A stretch of DNA of 64,000 nucleotides, taken from Burkholderiaceae bacterium (GTDB lineage: Bacteria; Pseudomonadota; Gammaproteobacteria; Burkholderiales; Burkholderiaceae_C). Positions 35,516 through 43,554 of the stretch are shown piece by piece. The notes beneath the pieces were generated by a model. That model searched no databases, was not told the origin of the DNA, and worked only from the letters and a program-made list of their open reading frames with translations. The stretch lies in assembly GCA_024235955.1 (NCBI GenBank), contig JACKLJ010000004.1, positions 1-64,000 on the forward strand, written 5' to 3'. Position 1 is the first letter of the stretch; each line of letters starts with the position of its first letter. The position numbers were made by a program, and so were the translations under genes.

Positions 35516-36772
35516 ATGAGCCTGATCACGCGTTGCCCGGCCTGCGCCACCATGTTCAAGCTGGTGCCGGACCAGTTGCGCATCTCGGCAGGCTGGGTGC
35601 GCTGCGGGCAATGCGGCGTGGTGTTCGATGCGTCGGCGCAGATGCTCAGCTACGCCGAGGCTGCAGCGGTGGAGGCCGAGGCCGCGCAGCGGCGGTCGGC
35701 CCCGGTGGCAACTCCGTCGCCGACCGTGGCTCCGTCGCCAGCGTCAGCGTCATGGCCTGTGGTCCCCGCGACCACCAACGCGCCGACGGGCGCCACCTCG
35801 TCGCCGGAGCCGGTTGCACCGCCATTGCCGCAACCCAGGATCGAACCCCCTGCGCCTGCGCCTGTGCCCGCGCCGGCGAGGGCTCCCGAACCGGTCGCAC
35901 CACCCGCACCGCTGCCCCAGCCCGCTACGAAACCCGTGGAAGCCGTTACCGACACGGGCGATTCGGTGCCGCCCGCGCGAGCGGCCGACCAGCCCTCGGT
36001 GACGGCGGACGAGATCGCGCGCTGGCGCGCCGAACGTACCGTGCCGGGTTCGCCGGAGGCTGGCGCCCAGCCTGTGAACAGGGCGGTGTTCGACGACGAG
36101 CCCGCTGAAATCCACGAAGTCGACCTGTACCTCAGCAGCCTGGACGACGGTGCGCGCGACCAGGCGGAAGACGGTGTGATGGACGAAGCGATGCTGGGCG
36201 CGTCGCCTGCAGAAGCGGCAGCCGAGGCCGACCTGGCCGACCGTGCCCTGGCCGACGCGTCCTTCGTGCGCCAGGCGCGGCGGCGCGCTTTCTGGCGTTC
36301 GGCGCCGGTACGTGTCGGGTTGTGGCTCGTGCTGCTGGCGTTGCTGGCGGGCCTTGCGCTGCAGTTCGCCCTGGGCCGGCGCGAATGGCTGGCCGCGGCG
36401 TACCCGGCCACGGAGCCGGCACTGCAGCAACTGTGTCGCCTCACTGGCTGCGAGGTCGGCCCGTACCGCCACCTGGATGGCATGGTGGTGGAAAGCTCCA
36501 GCTTCGCGCGGGTCACGGGCAACGTCTATCAGCTCAACATCACGCTGCGCAACAAGGCTGTGCTGCGCGTGGCCACCCCCTCGTTCGAGCTGACGCTGAC
36601 CGATGCGCAGGACCAGCCCTTGCTGCGCCGGGTGATCTCGCCGACGGAACTGGGTGCGCCGGCGACCGTGGCCGCGGGTGGCGAGTTCGCCGGCACGGCA
36701 CGCCTGACGCTCGGTGAACTGCCGGCAAACGCCGCCGTCATAGGCTACCGCGTTCTTGCTTTCTATCCCTGA
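35516..36772 (+). CDS. Zinc-ribbon, DUF3426 membrane protein
   Basis: A 418-residue protein. The N-terminal MJ0042-type zinc ribbon is RCPACATMFKLVPDQLRIS with CGQCGVVFDA (two CxxC pairs). A long Pro/Ala-rich linker covers about residues 60-150. One membrane helix (VRVGLWLVLLALLAGLALQF) at about residue 265 is followed by a beta-rich DUF3426 domain with FARVTGNVYQLNITLRNKAV. The function is unknown. Such proteins occur next to prmA in many betaproteobacteria, and the domain is probably periplasmic. Confidence 0.9.
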   Translation: MSLITRCPACATMFKLVPDQLRISAGWVRCGQCGVVFDASAQMLSYAEAAAVEAEAAQRRSAPVATPSPTVAPSPASASWPVVPATTNAPTGATSSPEPVAPPLPQPRIEPPAPAPVPAPARAPEPVAPPAPLPQPATKPVEAVTDTGDSVPPARAADQPSVTADEIARWRAERTVPGSPEAGAQPVNRAVFDDEPAEIHEVDLYLSSLDDGARDQAEDGVMDEAMLGASPAEAAAEADLADRALADASFVRQARRRAFWRSAPVRVGLWLVLLALLAGLALQFALGRREWLAAAYPATEPALQQLCRLTGCEVGPYRHLDGMVVESSSFARVTGNVYQLNITLRNKAVLRVATPSFELTLTDAQDQPLLRRVISPTELGAPATVAAGGEFAGTARLTLGELPANAAVIGYRVLAFYP

Positions 36773-36787
36773 CTTTCGACCTGATTC

Positions 36788-37690
36788 ATGGCTACCCTCA
36801 TCTGCGGCTCGCTGGCCTTCGACACCATCATGGACTTCGAGGGGCGGTTTGCCGACCAGATCCTCGCGGAGCAACTGCACATCCTGAACGTGTCGTTTCT
36901 GGTGCCCACGCTGCGGCGCGATTTCGGCGGCTGCGCGGGCAACATCGCCTACGCCATGAAGCAGCTCGGCGGCGAGCCGCTGCCCATGGCCACCGTCGGC
37001 ACCGACGCCCAGGGCTACCTGGACCGGCTGCGCGCCCTTGGTATCAGTACCGAGTTCGTTCGCTCGCTCGACGACGCCTACACGGCGCAGGCCATGATCA
37101 TGACGGACCGCGACAACAACCAGATCACGGCCTTCCACCCCGGCGCCATGTCCGCGGCGCACCTGAACGCGGTGCCGGGGCGGCCCGACATCCGGCTGGG
37201 CATCATCTCGCCGGACGGGCGAGAGGCCATGCTGCAGCACGCGCAGCAGTTCCATGGCGCCGGCGTTCCGTTCGTGTTCGACCCGGGGCAGGGCCTGCCC
37301 ATGTTCAGTGGCGAGGAGTTGCGCCACTTTGTCGAACTGGCCAGCTGGATCGCGGTGAACGACTACGAAGGTCGCATGTTGAGCGAGCGCACCGGCTGGT
37401 CGCTGGCGGAGCTGTCGCAACGCGTGCGTGGCCTGGTGGTGACGCTGGGCGCGGCTGGCTGCGACCTCTGGGAACAAGGTCAGTCCACCCATGTTGCGGG
37501 CGTGCAGGCCGCGGAGGTTGTTGATCCCACTGGATGCGGCGACGCCTGGCGCGGCGCCCTGCTATACGGTCTGGAGCAGGGCTGGTCGCTGGCCCGGTGC
37601 GCCGAGTTGGGCAACCGGCTGGGAGCGCTCAAGGTGGCGGCGCGTGGGCCGCAGAACTATGTCTGGCGTGGGGATGGGTTGACGGCCTGA
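36788..37690 (+). CDS. PfkB-family carbohydrate/nucleoside kinase
   Basis: A 300-residue cytoplasmic kinase. The N-terminal signature is FGGCAGNIAYAMKQLGGEPL, and the C-terminal one is VVDPTGCGDAWRGALLYGLE, with the catalytic Asp in GDA (the usual GAGD is TGCGD here). The substrate region ISTEFVRSLDDAYTAQAMIM, with HPGAM, resembles adenosine/ribokinase-like members, so adenosine or a sugar is likely. It starts 15 bp after the DUF3426 gene, suggesting one operon, and is followed by a strong terminator. Confidence 0.88.
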   Translation: MATLICGSLAFDTIMDFEGRFADQILAEQLHILNVSFLVPTLRRDFGGCAGNIAYAMKQLGGEPLPMATVGTDAQGYLDRLRALGISTEFVRSLDDAYTAQAMIMTDRDNNQITAFHPGAMSAAHLNAVPGRPDIRLGIISPDGREAMLQHAQQFHGAGVPFVFDPGQGLPMFSGEELRHFVELASWIAVNDYEGRMLSERTGWSLAELSQRVRGLVVTLGAAGCDLWEQGQSTHVAGVQAAEVVDPTGCGDAWRGALLYGLEQGWSLARCAELGNRLGALKVAARGPQNYVWRGDGLTA

Positions 37691-37742
37691 CAGGCCGGCT
37701 TCGGCGCTTCGCTCCGCACGTTTTCGCGCTGTAAGAAAGACA

Positions 37743-37770
37743 AAAGCCCGGCGCGCAAGCGCCGGGCTTT
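37743..37770. terminator. Bidirectional rho-independent terminator
   Basis: A 12-bp perfect stem, aaagcccggcgc / gcgccgggcttt, with a gcaa loop (37755-37758). It lies between the convergent kinase and H1-like genes and can serve both. Confidence 0.93.
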
Positions 37771-37785
37771 GAGGGGCCATCAAGC

Positions 37786-38247
37786 TCAGGGCTTGGCGGC
37801 GGTCGGGAACGGCCAGGCTGCTTGCGGGTTCAGCGTGGTCTGGACCGTGGGGGCCTTCTTCGCAGCCGGCTTCTTGGCAGCGGGCTTTTTGGGGGCAGGC
37901 TTTTTGGCGGGCGCTTTTTTCGCAGCCGCTTTCTTGGCCGGGGCCTTTTTCGCCGGGGCTTTCTTGGCAGCGGCTTTTTTCGCCGGCGCCTTCTTGGCAG
38001 CGACCTTCTTCACCGCGGCTTTCTTGGCCGGGGCTTTCTTGGCCGGCGCCTTCTTGGCGGCAACCTTCTTCACTGCGGCTTTCTTGGCCGGTGCCTTCTT
38101 GGCGGCGACTTTCTTCACCACGGCCTTCTTGGCCGGAGCTTTCTTCGCAGCAGCCTTCTTGGCCGGAGCTTTCTTTGCAGCAGCCTTCTTGGCCGGAGCT
38201 TTCTTTGCAGCGGCCTTCTTCGCGGCCGGTTTCTTCGCAGTTGCCAT
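37786..38247 (-). CDS. Histone H1-like Lys/Ala/Pro-rich DNA-binding protein
   Basis: About 153 residues from ATG 38247, chosen for its aaggag Shine-Dalgarno. An in-frame start six codons upstream lacks one. Residues 3-130 are almost only Lys, Ala, Pro and a few Val, in repeats of KKAPAKKAAAKK and KKVAAKKAPAKK. The last 20 residues (TVQTTLNPQAAWPFPTAAKP) are non-repetitive. It resembles eukaryotic H1 tails and bacterial AlgP/HctB/BpH1-type proteins that compact DNA. The repeat number is likely to vary between strains. Aromatic residues are restricted to the C-terminal tail. Confidence 0.9.
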   Translation of the reverse strand: MATAKKPAAKKAAAKKAPAKKAAAKKAPAKKAAAKKAPAKKAVVKKVAAKKAPAKKAAVKKVAAKKAPAKKAPAKKAAVKKVAAKKAPAKKAAAKKAPAKKAPAKKAAAKKAPAKKPAPKKPAAKKPAAKKAPTVQTTLNPQAAWPFPTAAKP

Positions 38248-38319
38248 GTTTTTCTCCTTGATCAAGTTGAACGATCAACAGCAGGAAACGCTTAAGCCTT
38301 CTTAGTGAAAGCCAAGCGA

Positions 38320-38353
38320 TTCATGGCGATGGATGCAGTTCCATCGCCATGAA
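38320..38353. promoter_or_regulatory. Strong perfect hairpin between nrdB and the H1-like gene
   Basis: The 13-bp perfect arms ttcatggcgatgg (38320-38332) and ccatcgccatgaa (38341-38353) flank an 8-nt loop. It has no T-run on either strand, so it is not a classical terminator. It lies 75 bp after the nrdB stop and 70 bp before the H1-like start (same strand). It could be a 3'-end stabiliser for nrdAB mRNA, or an operator or attenuator for the H1-like gene. Confidence 0.6.
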
Positions 38354-38428
38354 CGGGGGCGCAGCCGCGATCACCCTTGCGGGTGGCATAGCGGGCTGCC
38401 AAAACCGGTGCACCGAAGAAGGTTGCCT

Positions 38429-39652
38429 TCAGTCCCAGGACAGTGCTCCTCCCGACTGATACTCGATCACCCGGGTTTCGAAGAAATTGCGTTCTTTTTT
38501 CAGGTCGATCATTTCGCTCATCCACGGGAAGGGGTTTTCCTCGTTCGGATAGAGCGCTTCCAGGCCGATCTGTACCGCACGCCGGTTGGCGATGTAGCGC
38601 AGATAGCCCTTGAACATGGAGGCATTGAGGCCCAGCACGCCGCGGGGCATGGTGTCTTCCGCGTAGCGGTATTCGAGCTCAACAGCGTGCTCGAACAGCG
38701 CCCGGATCTCGGAACGAAAAGATTCGGTCCACAGGCCGGGATTTTCCAGCTTGATCTGGTTGATCAGGTCAATGCCGAAGTTGCAGTGCATCGACTCGTC
38801 GCGCAGGATGTACTGGTACTGCTCTGCGGCGCCGGTCATCTTGTTCTGGCGACCCAGCGCCAGGATCTGGGTAAAGCCCACGTAGAAGAACAGCCCTTCC
38901 ATCAGGCAGGCAAAAACGATCAGGCTCTTGAGCAGAGTCTGGTCGGCTTCGGGCGTGCCGGTGCGGAAGTTGGGATCCATGATCGCGTCGATGAACGGGA
39001 TCAGGAATTCGTCCTTGTCGCGGATGGACGCGACCTCATGGTAGGCGTTGAAGATCTCCGATTCGTCCAGGCCCAGCGATTCGACGATGTACTGGTAGGC
39101 GTGGGTGTGGATCGCTTCCTCGAAGGCCTGGCGCAGCAGGAACTGGCGGCACTCCGGCGCAGTGATGTGGCGGTAGGTGCCCAGCACGATGTTGTTGGCG
39201 GCCAGCGAGTCGGCGGTGACGAAGAAGCCCAGGTTGCGCTTGATGATGCGGCGCTCGTCTTCGCTCAGGCCACCTTGCGATTTCCAGAGCGCGATGTCGC
39301 GGTTCATGTTGACTTCCTGCGGCATCCAGTGGTTGGCGCAGGTTGCCAGGTACTTTTCCCAGGCCCACTTGTACTTGAAAGGCACCAGCTGGTTGACGTC
39401 GGTCTGGCCGTTGATGATGCGCTTGTCGGCCGCGTTCACGCGGCGCTGGGATGCGGAGGCTGCTCCGCCGCGCGTGGCAGGCTGAGGCACGGCGCTCGGG
39501 GTCAACGGCACTTCGGCCAGCCGCGGCGTACGCGCAGCCAGCGCATCCTCATGCCAATCGGCAGCTTGCGGATGAACAGCTTCAACGGCGCGCGTGCCGG
39601 GCAGCGAACGCGGCGCAGAAGTCAGTTCATCGTTCCAGTTCAACATAGACAT
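38429..39652 (-). CDS. nrdB: Ribonucleotide reductase beta subunit, class Ia
   Basis: A 407-residue diiron protein that generates the radical for deoxynucleotide synthesis. Iron ligands are visible: Asp in FFVTADSLAANNIV, Glu/His in EEAIHTHAYQYI, Glu in LMEGLFFYVGF, and Glu/His in RDESMHCNFG. The tyrosine four residues after the first ligand His (HTHAY) is the expected radical Tyr, so this is not the Tyr-less class Ic type. ATG 39652 is chosen for its ggag Shine-Dalgarno. A TTG two codons upstream is also open. The N-terminal 85 residues are a non-conserved extension. It lies downstream of nrdA (120 bp) on the same strand. Confidence 0.95.
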   Translation of the reverse strand: MSMLNWNDELTSAPRSLPGTRAVEAVHPQAADWHEDALAARTPRLAEVPLTPSAVPQPATRGGAASASQRRVNAADKRIINGQTDVNQLVPFKYKWAWEKYLATCANHWMPQEVNMNRDIALWKSQGGLSEDERRIIKRNLGFFVTADSLAANNIVLGTYRHITAPECRQFLLRQAFEEAIHTHAYQYIVESLGLDESEIFNAYHEVASIRDKDEFLIPFIDAIMDPNFRTGTPEADQTLLKSLIVFACLMEGLFFYVGFTQILALGRQNKMTGAAEQYQYILRDESMHCNFGIDLINQIKLENPGLWTESFRSEIRALFEHAVELEYRYAEDTMPRGVLGLNASMFKGYLRYIANRRAVQIGLEALYPNEENPFPWMSEMIDLKKERNFFETRVIEYQSGGALSWD

Positions 39653-39772
39653 GTCCAATGCTCCAATTATGGGAGCAACGCAGCCACTTGAAAAGTACTT
39701 GGCTGCGCTGCGCTATGGAATTTGTTGTATGGCGGCATCGTCTGGCGCCGGTGAAGCGCCAGACGGCGTGCT

Positions 39773-42697
39773 TCATTGGCAGGCTTCGCAACCGGGATCG
39801 TCGATGGCGCAGAACTTGATATCCGATGCAGGTGCATCCTGCACGGCATGCTCGGCGCCGCTGGCGTGCGCAGCGTCTGTTCGACCGCTCATCGCGCTGA
39901 CGGCGTTGAGCTTGCCGGATTGCACTGTGGACTTCTCGGCGTGCGTCGCACTGGTGGTGCGCAGGTAGTAGGTGGTCTTCAGGCCGCGTTGCCACGCGAG
40001 CTTGTAGGTGTCGTCCAGCTTCTTGCCCGAGGCGCCGGCCATGTAGATGTTCAGGCTCTGCGCCTGGTCGATCCACTTCTGCCGCCGCGCGGCGGCCTCC
40101 ACCAGCCAGCGGGGTTCGATCTCGAACGCGGTGGCGTAGAGCGCCTTGATGTCGGCGGGAATGCGGTCGATCGGGCGCAGTGAACCGTCAAAGTGCTTGA
40201 GGTCCATCACCATCACGTCGTCCCACAGGCCCTGCCGCTTGAGGTCGCGGACCAGGTAGTGGTTGACGATGGTGAACTCGCCCGAGAGATTGCTCTTGAC
40301 CGACAAGTTGCCGAAGCAGGGCTCGATGGAGGCGTCCACACCGATGATGTTGGAGATGGTCGCCGTCGGGGCGATGGCCACGCAGTTGGAATTGCGCATC
40401 CCGTCCCGGGCGATCTTGCCGCGCAGCGCGTCCCAGTCCAGGGTGGAAGATCGGTCCACATCGACATAGCCGCCGCGCGCCTGCTCCAGCAAGCCCAGCG
40501 TGTCGAGCGGCAGAATGCCCTGATCCCACAGCGAACCCTGGTAGCTGCTGTAGCGCCCGCGCTCGGCCGCCAGGTCGCTGGATGCCCAGTAGGCGTGATA
40601 GCAGACTGCTTCCATCGACCGGTCGGCGAAGGCCACGGCCTCTTCGCTGCCATAGGGCAGACCCATCTCGTACAGCGCGTCCTGGAAACCCATGATGCCA
40701 AGGCCCACCGGACGGTGGCGCAGGTTGGAGTCACGTGCCTTCTTGACCGCGTAGTAGTTGATGTCGATCACGTTGTCGAGCATGCGCATGGCGGTCTGTA
40801 CCGTGCGCTGCAGCTTGTCGTGGTCGACTTCCTTGCCGGCGGGGCCTTCCTTGAGGTGTTGCAGCAGGTTGACGGAACCCAGGTTGCACACCGCGGTTTC
40901 GCTGTCGCTGGTGTTCAGGGTGATCTCGGTGCAGAGGTTGGAGCTGTGCACCACGCCGGCATGTTGCTGGGGCGAGCGCAGGTTGCAGGCGTCCTTGAAC
41001 GTGATCCAGGGATGGCCGGTCTCGAACAGCATCGAGAGCATCTTGCGCCAGAGGTCGACCGCGGCGACGGTCTTGCACGGCTGGATTTTGCCGCGGCGGG
41101 CGAGCTCCTCGTAGGCCGTGTAGGCCTGCTCGAACTCGGTGCCGAACTTGTCGTGCAGATCCGGTACCTCAGAAGGGGAGAACAACGTCCATTCACCCTG
41201 CTCCATGACGCGGCGCATGAACAGGTCCGGGATCCAGTTGGCCGTGTTCATGTCGTGCGTGCGGCGGCGGTCGTCGCCGGTGTTCTTGCGCAGCTCCAGG
41301 AACTCCTCGATGTCCAGGTGCCAGGTTTCCAGGTAGGTGCAGACGGCACCCTTGCGCTTGCCGCCCTGGTTGACGGCCACCGCGGTGTCGTTGACCACCT
41401 TCAGGAAGGGCACCACGCCCTGCGATTCGCCATTCGTACCCTTGATGTGGCTGCCCAGGGCGCGCACGCGGGTCCAGTCGTTGCCCAGGCCACCTGCGAA
41501 CTTGGACAGCAGGGCGTTTTCCTTGATGGACTCGTAGATGCCGTCCAGGTCGTCCGGCACCGTGGTCAGATAACAGCTGGAGAGCTGCGAGCGCAAGGTG
41601 CCGCTGTTGAACAACGTCGGCGTGGAACTCATGAAGTTGAAACTCGACAGCACTTCATAGAACTCGATGGCGCGCGCCTCGCGGTCGATCTCATTCAGGG
41701 CCAGGCCCATGGCGACGCGCATGAAGAAAGCCTGCGGGAGCTCGATGCGCGTCTTGCGCACGTGCAGGAAGTAGCGGTCGTACAGCGTCTGCAAGCCGAG
41801 GTAGTCGAACTTCAGGTCGCGTTCGGGCTTGAGCGCAGCACCGAGGCGGGCCAGGTCGAACTCGGCCAGTTTCGGGTCCAGAAGCTCGTGCTGGATGCCG
41901 GTGCGGATGAACACCGGGAAGTAGCCGGCGTAGCGCTCACCCAGCTGCGCAAGCGTCACGCGCGCGCCCAATACCTCCTTGGCGATGGTCTGCAGGAGCA
42001 GCCGGGCGGTCACGAAGGTGTAGTCCGGCTCTTTTTCGATCAGCGTACGGGCCGAGAGGATCGCGGCTTTGTCCACTTCTTCGATCGGCACACCGTCGTA
42101 CAGGTTGCGCAGGGTCTCGGCCACGATCGGAGCGGGCGACACCTCAGTGGACAGACCGGCACAGGCGGCTTCGATCACCTGGGTCAGGGCATTCACATCC
42201 AGAGGCACGCGCTCGCCGCCGTCCACCGCATGGATGACTTGAGCTGGCGCCGCATGCATGGCGCTGCTTTTCTGCTGTGCCCGCTCTTGGGCACGCCGCT
42301 CCCGGTACAGCACGTAAGCGCGGGCCACTTCGTGGTGGCCACCGCGCATCAGGCCGAGCTCCACCTGATCCTGCACGTCCTCGATATGGAAGGTCCCGCC
42401 CCCCGGCCGCGACCGCATCAAGGCGCGCGTGACCGCGTCGGTCAGATTCTCGACCACCTCACGGACGCTCGCGGACGCCGCGCCTTGCGTGCCATGCACG
42501 GCCAGAAACGCCTTCATCATGGCCACGGCGATCTTGTTGGGCTCGAATGACACCACTGCGCCATTCCGTCGAATGATCTGGTAACCCACCGTCGCTGGCT
42601 GACGTGGGTTGGTGCCGACCGCATGGGGATCGTCGCTGGAGCGCAGGGCGGAAGAGCGCTGCGCGGTGGCAGCAGACGTGGTGCTGGAGCTTTGCAT
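39773..42697 (-). CDS. nrdA: Ribonucleotide reductase alpha subunit, class Ia
   Basis: A 974-residue catalytic subunit that reduces NDPs to dNDPs. It has an N-terminal ATP-cone (about residues 38-135, IIRRNGAVVSFEPNKIAVAM) for allosteric activity control. The catalytic barrel includes FNSGTLRSQLSSCYL (first redox Cys), SNLCTEITLNTSDSETAVCN (active-site Cys region) and RHRPVGLGIMGFQDALYEM. The extreme C-terminus DDPGCEACQ holds the CxxC that re-reduces the active site. ATG 42697 is used, with Shine-Dalgarno gagagga. The longer open frame would run through the NrdR boxes. Two NrdR boxes upstream indicate repression by NrdR. Confidence 0.96.
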   Translation of the reverse strand: MQSSSTTSAATAQRSSALRSSDDPHAVGTNPRQPATVGYQIIRRNGAVVSFEPNKIAVAMMKAFLAVHGTQGAASASVREVVENLTDAVTRALMRSRPGGGTFHIEDVQDQVELGLMRGGHHEVARAYVLYRERRAQERAQQKSSAMHAAPAQVIHAVDGGERVPLDVNALTQVIEAACAGLSTEVSPAPIVAETLRNLYDGVPIEEVDKAAILSARTLIEKEPDYTFVTARLLLQTIAKEVLGARVTLAQLGERYAGYFPVFIRTGIQHELLDPKLAEFDLARLGAALKPERDLKFDYLGLQTLYDRYFLHVRKTRIELPQAFFMRVAMGLALNEIDREARAIEFYEVLSSFNFMSSTPTLFNSGTLRSQLSSCYLTTVPDDLDGIYESIKENALLSKFAGGLGNDWTRVRALGSHIKGTNGESQGVVPFLKVVNDTAVAVNQGGKRKGAVCTYLETWHLDIEEFLELRKNTGDDRRRTHDMNTANWIPDLFMRRVMEQGEWTLFSPSEVPDLHDKFGTEFEQAYTAYEELARRGKIQPCKTVAAVDLWRKMLSMLFETGHPWITFKDACNLRSPQQHAGVVHSSNLCTEITLNTSDSETAVCNLGSVNLLQHLKEGPAGKEVDHDKLQRTVQTAMRMLDNVIDINYYAVKKARDSNLRHRPVGLGIMGFQDALYEMGLPYGSEEAVAFADRSMEAVCYHAYWASSDLAAERGRYSSYQGSLWDQGILPLDTLGLLEQARGGYVDVDRSSTLDWDALRGKIARDGMRNSNCVAIAPTATISNIIGVDASIEPCFGNLSVKSNLSGEFTIVNHYLVRDLKRQGLWDDVMVMDLKHFDGSLRPIDRIPADIKALYATAFEIEPRWLVEAAARRQKWIDQAQSLNIYMAGASGKKLDDTYKLAWQRGLKTTYYLRTTSATHAEKSTVQSGKLNAVSAMSGRTDAAHASGAEHAVQDAPASDIKFCAIDDPGCEACQ

Positions 42698-42791
42698 GAA
42701 TTCCTCTCGGTAAGCTGTTGTCGTGCCTCGCTCTGGCGCTGGAGCGGGTGTCCTGTCGTTCTTTTTGGGCTGCAGTCTGATGCTGCTGGGC

Positions 42792-42807
42792 ACACTATAT
42801 ATAGTGT
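42792..42807 (-). promoter_or_regulatory. NrdR box 1
   Basis: The sequence acactatatatagtgt is a perfect 16-bp palindrome and matches the NrdR consensus acaCwAtATaTwGtgt. It lies 95 bp upstream of the nrdA start codon. Confidence 0.93.
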
Positions 42808-42823
42808 GTTTGGCGCTGACAAG

Positions 42824-42839
42824 GCACTATCTGTAGTGT
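42824..42839 (-). promoter_or_regulatory. NrdR box 2
   Basis: The sequence gcactatctgtagtgt is an imperfect second box, centred 32 bp (about three helical turns) from box 1. This is the spacing usual for paired NrdR sites, so cooperative repression of nrdAB is expected. Confidence 0.9.
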
Positions 42840-42954
42840 TTGCCCCAAACCAGCGCTTTTTTTGCTTCGGCGCTGAACCCGGCGCTGAAGGGGGCTCCAG
42901 GGCTTTGCAGGAGAGGGATGCGAGGCGTCAGGGGGGCGTGCCCGCGGACTGGCG

Positions 42955-43554
42955 TCAGGCCTGTTGGCCCGGCGGAAACATGCCGGCGGGCCAGCTCAGC
43001 AACCGTTGCAGCAGCGCCCAGTCGAAGCCGGGGCCGGGGTCGTGCTTGCGATCGGGCGCAATGTGCTCGTGCCCCGCTAGGGCTCGGATGGGGTCGCGCG
43101 CAGCGATCGCCGCGCACAGGCTGGTCAGCGTCTCATATTGGGGGGGATCGAAGAGTCCCCCTTCGATGCCCTCGAGCTCGATGCCGACCGAGAAATCATT
43201 GCAGTTGCTGCGCCCCAGATAGTGCGAGGCCCCCGCATGCCAGGCGCGGTCGTCTGCACTCACGTACTGCCACAGGGCACCATCGCGACGGATTAGCCAA
43301 TGGGCCGAAACTTCCGCACCCCGGATTTCCTGGAAATAGGGATGGGCATTCCAGTCGAGGCGGTTGGTGAAAAGCTGATGCACTTCGTCGCCGCCATACT
43401 GGCCGGGGGGCAGGCTGATCGAATGCAGCACGATGAGTTCCACCTGCGTGCGTGGCGGGCGCGGCCCGAAGTTGGGCGAAGGCAGCCGCCGAGCGTGGCG
43501 ATACCAGCCGTTGTCCCAGAGGGTGGGCGGCAGGTCAGCCGCCATCGTCGTCAT
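42955..43554 (-). CDS. ampD: 1,6-anhydro-N-acetylmuramyl-L-alanine amidase AmpD
   Basis: A 199-residue cytoplasmic zinc amidase of peptidoglycan recycling. The first zinc His is in VELIVLHSISLPPGQYG. The later ligands are in AWHAGASHYLGRSNCNDFSV and AGHEHIAPDRKHDPGPGFDW. EVSAHWLIRRDGALWQYV is the conserved substrate strand. The start overlaps the end of pilR by 20 bp; ATG 43545 is an alternative. With mpl elsewhere in the window, two steps of muropeptide recycling are present. AmpD activity can also influence AmpR-type beta-lactamase control. Confidence 0.94.
   Translation of the reverse strand: MTTMAADLPPTLWDNGWYRHARRLPSPNFGPRPPRTQVELIVLHSISLPPGQYGGDEVHQLFTNRLDWNAHPYFQEIRGAEVSAHWLIRRDGALWQYVSADDRAWHAGASHYLGRSNCNDFSVGIELEGIEGGLFDPPQYETLTSLCAAIAARDPIRALAGHEHIAPDRKHDPGPGFDWALLQRLLSWPAGMFPPGQQA

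Noticed and set aside
37786..38295. Plus-strand Gly/Ala/Phe-rich frames opposite the H1-like gene
   Set aside because: They are the antisense shadow of the Lys/Ala repeats and have no Shine-Dalgarno.
42698..42793. Longer NrdA starting near 42793
   Set aside because: It would cover NrdR box 1 and lacks the good Shine-Dalgarno found before ATG 42697.
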